Assembly (NCBI GenBank): GCA_030038885.1
Contig: JASHQY010000013.1
Location: forward strand, 1 to 22,379
From: Thermoplasmata archaeon
GTDB taxonomy: Archaea; Thermoplasmatota; Thermoplasmata; Lutacidiplasmatales; UBA184
DNA: 22,379 bases
Direction of reading: 5' to 3'
Under the pieces are notes generated by a model. The model did not search any database and was not told the origin of the DNA. It saw nothing but the letters and a program-made list of their open reading frames with translations. This document shows positions 21,331 to 22,379 of the stretch, in pieces (within the stretch, counting starts at the first letter, position 1; the number at the start of each line of letters is the position of its first letter). A program made the translations under genes and the position numbers.

Positions 21331-21900
21331 CTACGGTGAGGGAGAGCGTTTCGTTGATTGGGCCCGGGGGGTATAACCAAGGGTGATCAGCAGTTCTACC
21401 TCTGAGTCGCAGACTGAACTGTTGCCGTACGGCAGGTGGGCACCCGAGCCGGGAAGATAACCGGAACCCGGCAACGATGCTCCGTTCCAGGAGACGTTCT
21501 CTATCTGGAACTTCCCGGTGCTGGGCGTATCGACCTCGTAGAGTACGGTTCCGCCTAGGTGCGAGCAGGACGCCGCGGTCGGGACGAGCCCGACGCCCAC
21601 GTCGATCCGCAGGGGACCGGCCACGGCGTACGTTCCTTCCCACCATCGAGGGCACCAACTCGCGGTCGAAGTGAGATTCGATGCGGAGGGGCCCGCGAAC
21701 GAAAGCGTGACGTTGTCCACCGAAAACGTCGGGGTCGACTCCCTCGGGCCGGGCGAAGGGAAGAAGTCGTAGTAAATCGACACGGATGCGAGGACGATCA
21801 CCGCAGCGAATAGGGCGGAGTAGATGACCTGGGGAAGACCGCTCTCCAAGGTCCAGCGGGCCTTAGGTGGTTGAAGGGACCGCGCTTCGTTCGCGGCCAT
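21331..21900 (-). CDS. Membrane-anchored secreted-type protein, C-terminus frameshifted
   Basis: A 189-residue frame with a short cytosolic N-terminus (MAANEARSLQPPKARWTLES), one transmembrane helix (VIYSALFAAVIVLASVSIYY, 25-44) and an outside domain rich in Ser, Thr, Pro and Gly with possible N-glycosylation sites (NVT, NLT, NVS, NSS). Cys residues in SWCPRWW, ASCSHLGG and SVCDSE may form disulfides. No enzyme motif is seen. After ELLITLGYTP the frame becomes a basic tail (RAQSTKRSPSP). The alternative frame from the same spot reads PGPINETLSLTVDWTYATLP and stops at 21299-21301, which fits the preceding beta-rich style much better. One extra base in the six-G run at 21365-21370 would join them. 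It is thus a frameshifted gene or an assembly error. The ATG at 21900 has a weak GTTAGG element 26 nt upstream. Confidence 0.65.
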   Translation of the reverse strand: MAANEARSLQPPKARWTLESGLPQVIYSALFAAVIVLASVSIYYDFFPSPGPRESTPTFSVDNVTLSFAGPSASNLTSTASWCPRWWEGTYAVAGPLRIDVGVGLVPTAASCSHLGGTVLYEVDTPSTGKFQIENVSWNGASLPGSGYLPGSGAHLPYGNSSVCDSEVELLITLGYTPRAQSTKRSPSP

Positions 21901-22130
21901 GGTGCAATATCGCCGCTGAGCCCTAACAGAGTGAAGGTCGCGAAGTCGTAGAATGACTTCGAAACGAGGCTGCGCGTGGTCAGCTCGACGATCCTCACCT
22001 GGGTTGGGGCATCCACGAGATGGGCCGACAGGCCGGTCGTACCGCCTACAATCTCGGAGAAGGGCGTGGAAGGAGGATCACGGGGCGCCTCCCTCCAACA
22101 AGACCACGTGAGCGTTCGTTGATAGCTGAA
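21901..22130 (-). pseudogene. Start-less open frame, possible fragment of a membrane protein gene
   Basis: A minus-strand frame is open from 22130 down to 21798 and has no ATG before residue 39, where a GTG occurs (22014-22016). It encodes FSEIVGGTTGLSAHLVDAPT, then QVRIVELTTRSLVS and SFYDFATFTLLGLSGDIAP. QVRI-x6-LVS also occurs near the C-terminus of the 135-residue protein at 20686-21093 (QVRILDYLDVGLVS). This may be a truncated duplicate of that gene, but the resemblance is short and could be chance. It overlaps the start of the gene at 21900. Confidence 0.3.
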
Positions 22131-22141
22131 CTACCCTTAGC

Positions 22142-22190
22142 CTGGGTCTGACCGCGCGTGCTCGGCGGCCGGTAGACCCTCTAGACCCAG
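22142..22190. repeat. Inverted repeat with two alternative right arms
   Basis: CTGGGTCT (22142-22149) pairs perfectly with AGACCCAG (22183-22190) over a 33-nt loop. A second copy of TAGACCC lies at 22173-22179, so the left arm could pair with either copy. It sits between the accessory cluster and the next core-like gene. No coding frame, promoter or RNA family was recognised in 22131-22251. Confidence 0.4.
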
Positions 22191-22251
22191 TGGAAACGGG
22201 CGTCGATCATCCCGCGGCATCCAGCGGCGTGGTTTCGGGTCTCCAGCCCGG

Positions 22252-22379
22252 TCACGCGCGGCGGACACCGAGCGCCCCCATCGGAGGCGGTCCCGGGTCG
22301 AGCAGTTGCGGGACGAGACCTTGCCGCTCGCAGAGCTCCTTCCACGCGACGTTCGCGTCCACGTGGTGCGCGAGGAGGA
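22252..22379 (-). CDS. C-terminal fragment of an unrecognised protein (cut by window edge)
   Basis: The last 41 residues of a minus-strand gene ending at TGA 22252-22254. They begin LLAHHVDANVAWKELCERQG and end in a Pro/Gly-rich tail (LLDPGPPPMGALGVRRA). Codons are strongly G/C-ending, as in the core genes and unlike the island to the left, which argues that the frame is real. The helix HHVDANVAWKELCERQGL contains histidines and one cysteine but no motif I can assign. Function is unknown. Confidence 0.6.
   Translation of the reverse strand, partial: LLAHHVDANVAWKELCERQGLVPQLLDPGPPPMGALGVRRA

Noticed and set aside
21171..21380. A 69-codon minus-strand frame between the secreted-type gene and the 135-residue gene
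   Set aside because: It overlaps the better-supported alternative C-terminus of the secreted-type gene and has no coding-like composition.

Overview
The window reads as a very GC-rich archaeal chromosome segment. The archaeal assignment rests on several independent genes: Kae1 (KEOPS subunit), archaeosine tRNA-guanine transglycosylase with a PUA domain, Taw1 (wyosine radical SAM enzyme), replication factor C small subunit, the 53-residue Sec61-beta protein, a family 5 uracil-DNA glycosylase, TRASH metal-binding domains, an archaeal-type winged-helix protein and an archaeal-lipid reductase fragment. Many start codons have an A/T-rich TATA-like element about 25-30 nt upstream, which suggests leaderless or short-leader transcripts. 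GC content and gene set would fit a Thermoplasmata-related lineage, but that placement is inference. There is no rRNA, tRNA or CRISPR array.

Layout: 1-155 is the start of a geranylgeranyl reductase (minus), divergent from a HAD hydrolase (248-982). The HAD gene converges, with overlapping stop codons, on kae1 (979-1965, minus). Upstream lie a small unknown protein, tgtA and a UdgB-type glycosylase, all minus. A divergent promoter then leads to a beta-solenoid (bactofilin-like) protein with 17-residue repeats and a coupled winged-helix protein. A rhodanese (minus) faces a copper module: a 49-residue TRASH protein plus a Cu(I) P1B ATPase with its own N-terminal TRASH domain. An ABC-2 type exporter pair follows (9510-11316). 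An MFS permease (minus) and Taw1 (plus) diverge from one A/T-rich promoter. Taw1 overlaps the 3' end of Sec61-beta (minus); SppA (minus) and a multipass membrane protein (plus) diverge from another promoter. A 54-residue small ORF (minus) and a hemerythrin-like protein (plus) flank a hairpin-rich intergenic region. An rfcS-moaC-moaB operon closes the core part at 18494.

From about 18495 to 22251 the character changes: lower GC, weaker codon bias, a decayed IS1182-like transposase start with an in-frame stop, and then a minus-strand cluster of membrane proteins. Two of these look like tandem paralogs (two membrane helices plus a PH-like beta domain). One Ser/Thr-rich secreted-type protein appears frameshifted in a six-G tract, and one gene has lost or hidden its 5' end. 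I read this as a decaying accessory island next to moaB. The window ends in the C-terminus of an unrecognised minus-strand gene with core-like composition.

Functional themes: three enzymes of the archaeal tRNA-modification set (t6A, archaeosine, wyosine), DNA replication/repair (RFC, UdgB), protein export (Sec61-beta, SppA), molybdenum cofactor synthesis (MoaC, MoaB) and copper handling. The least ordinary items are the 17-residue beta-solenoid protein with its coupled regulator, the paired TRASH proteins, the 54-residue ORF behind a hairpin, and the degraded membrane-protein island.
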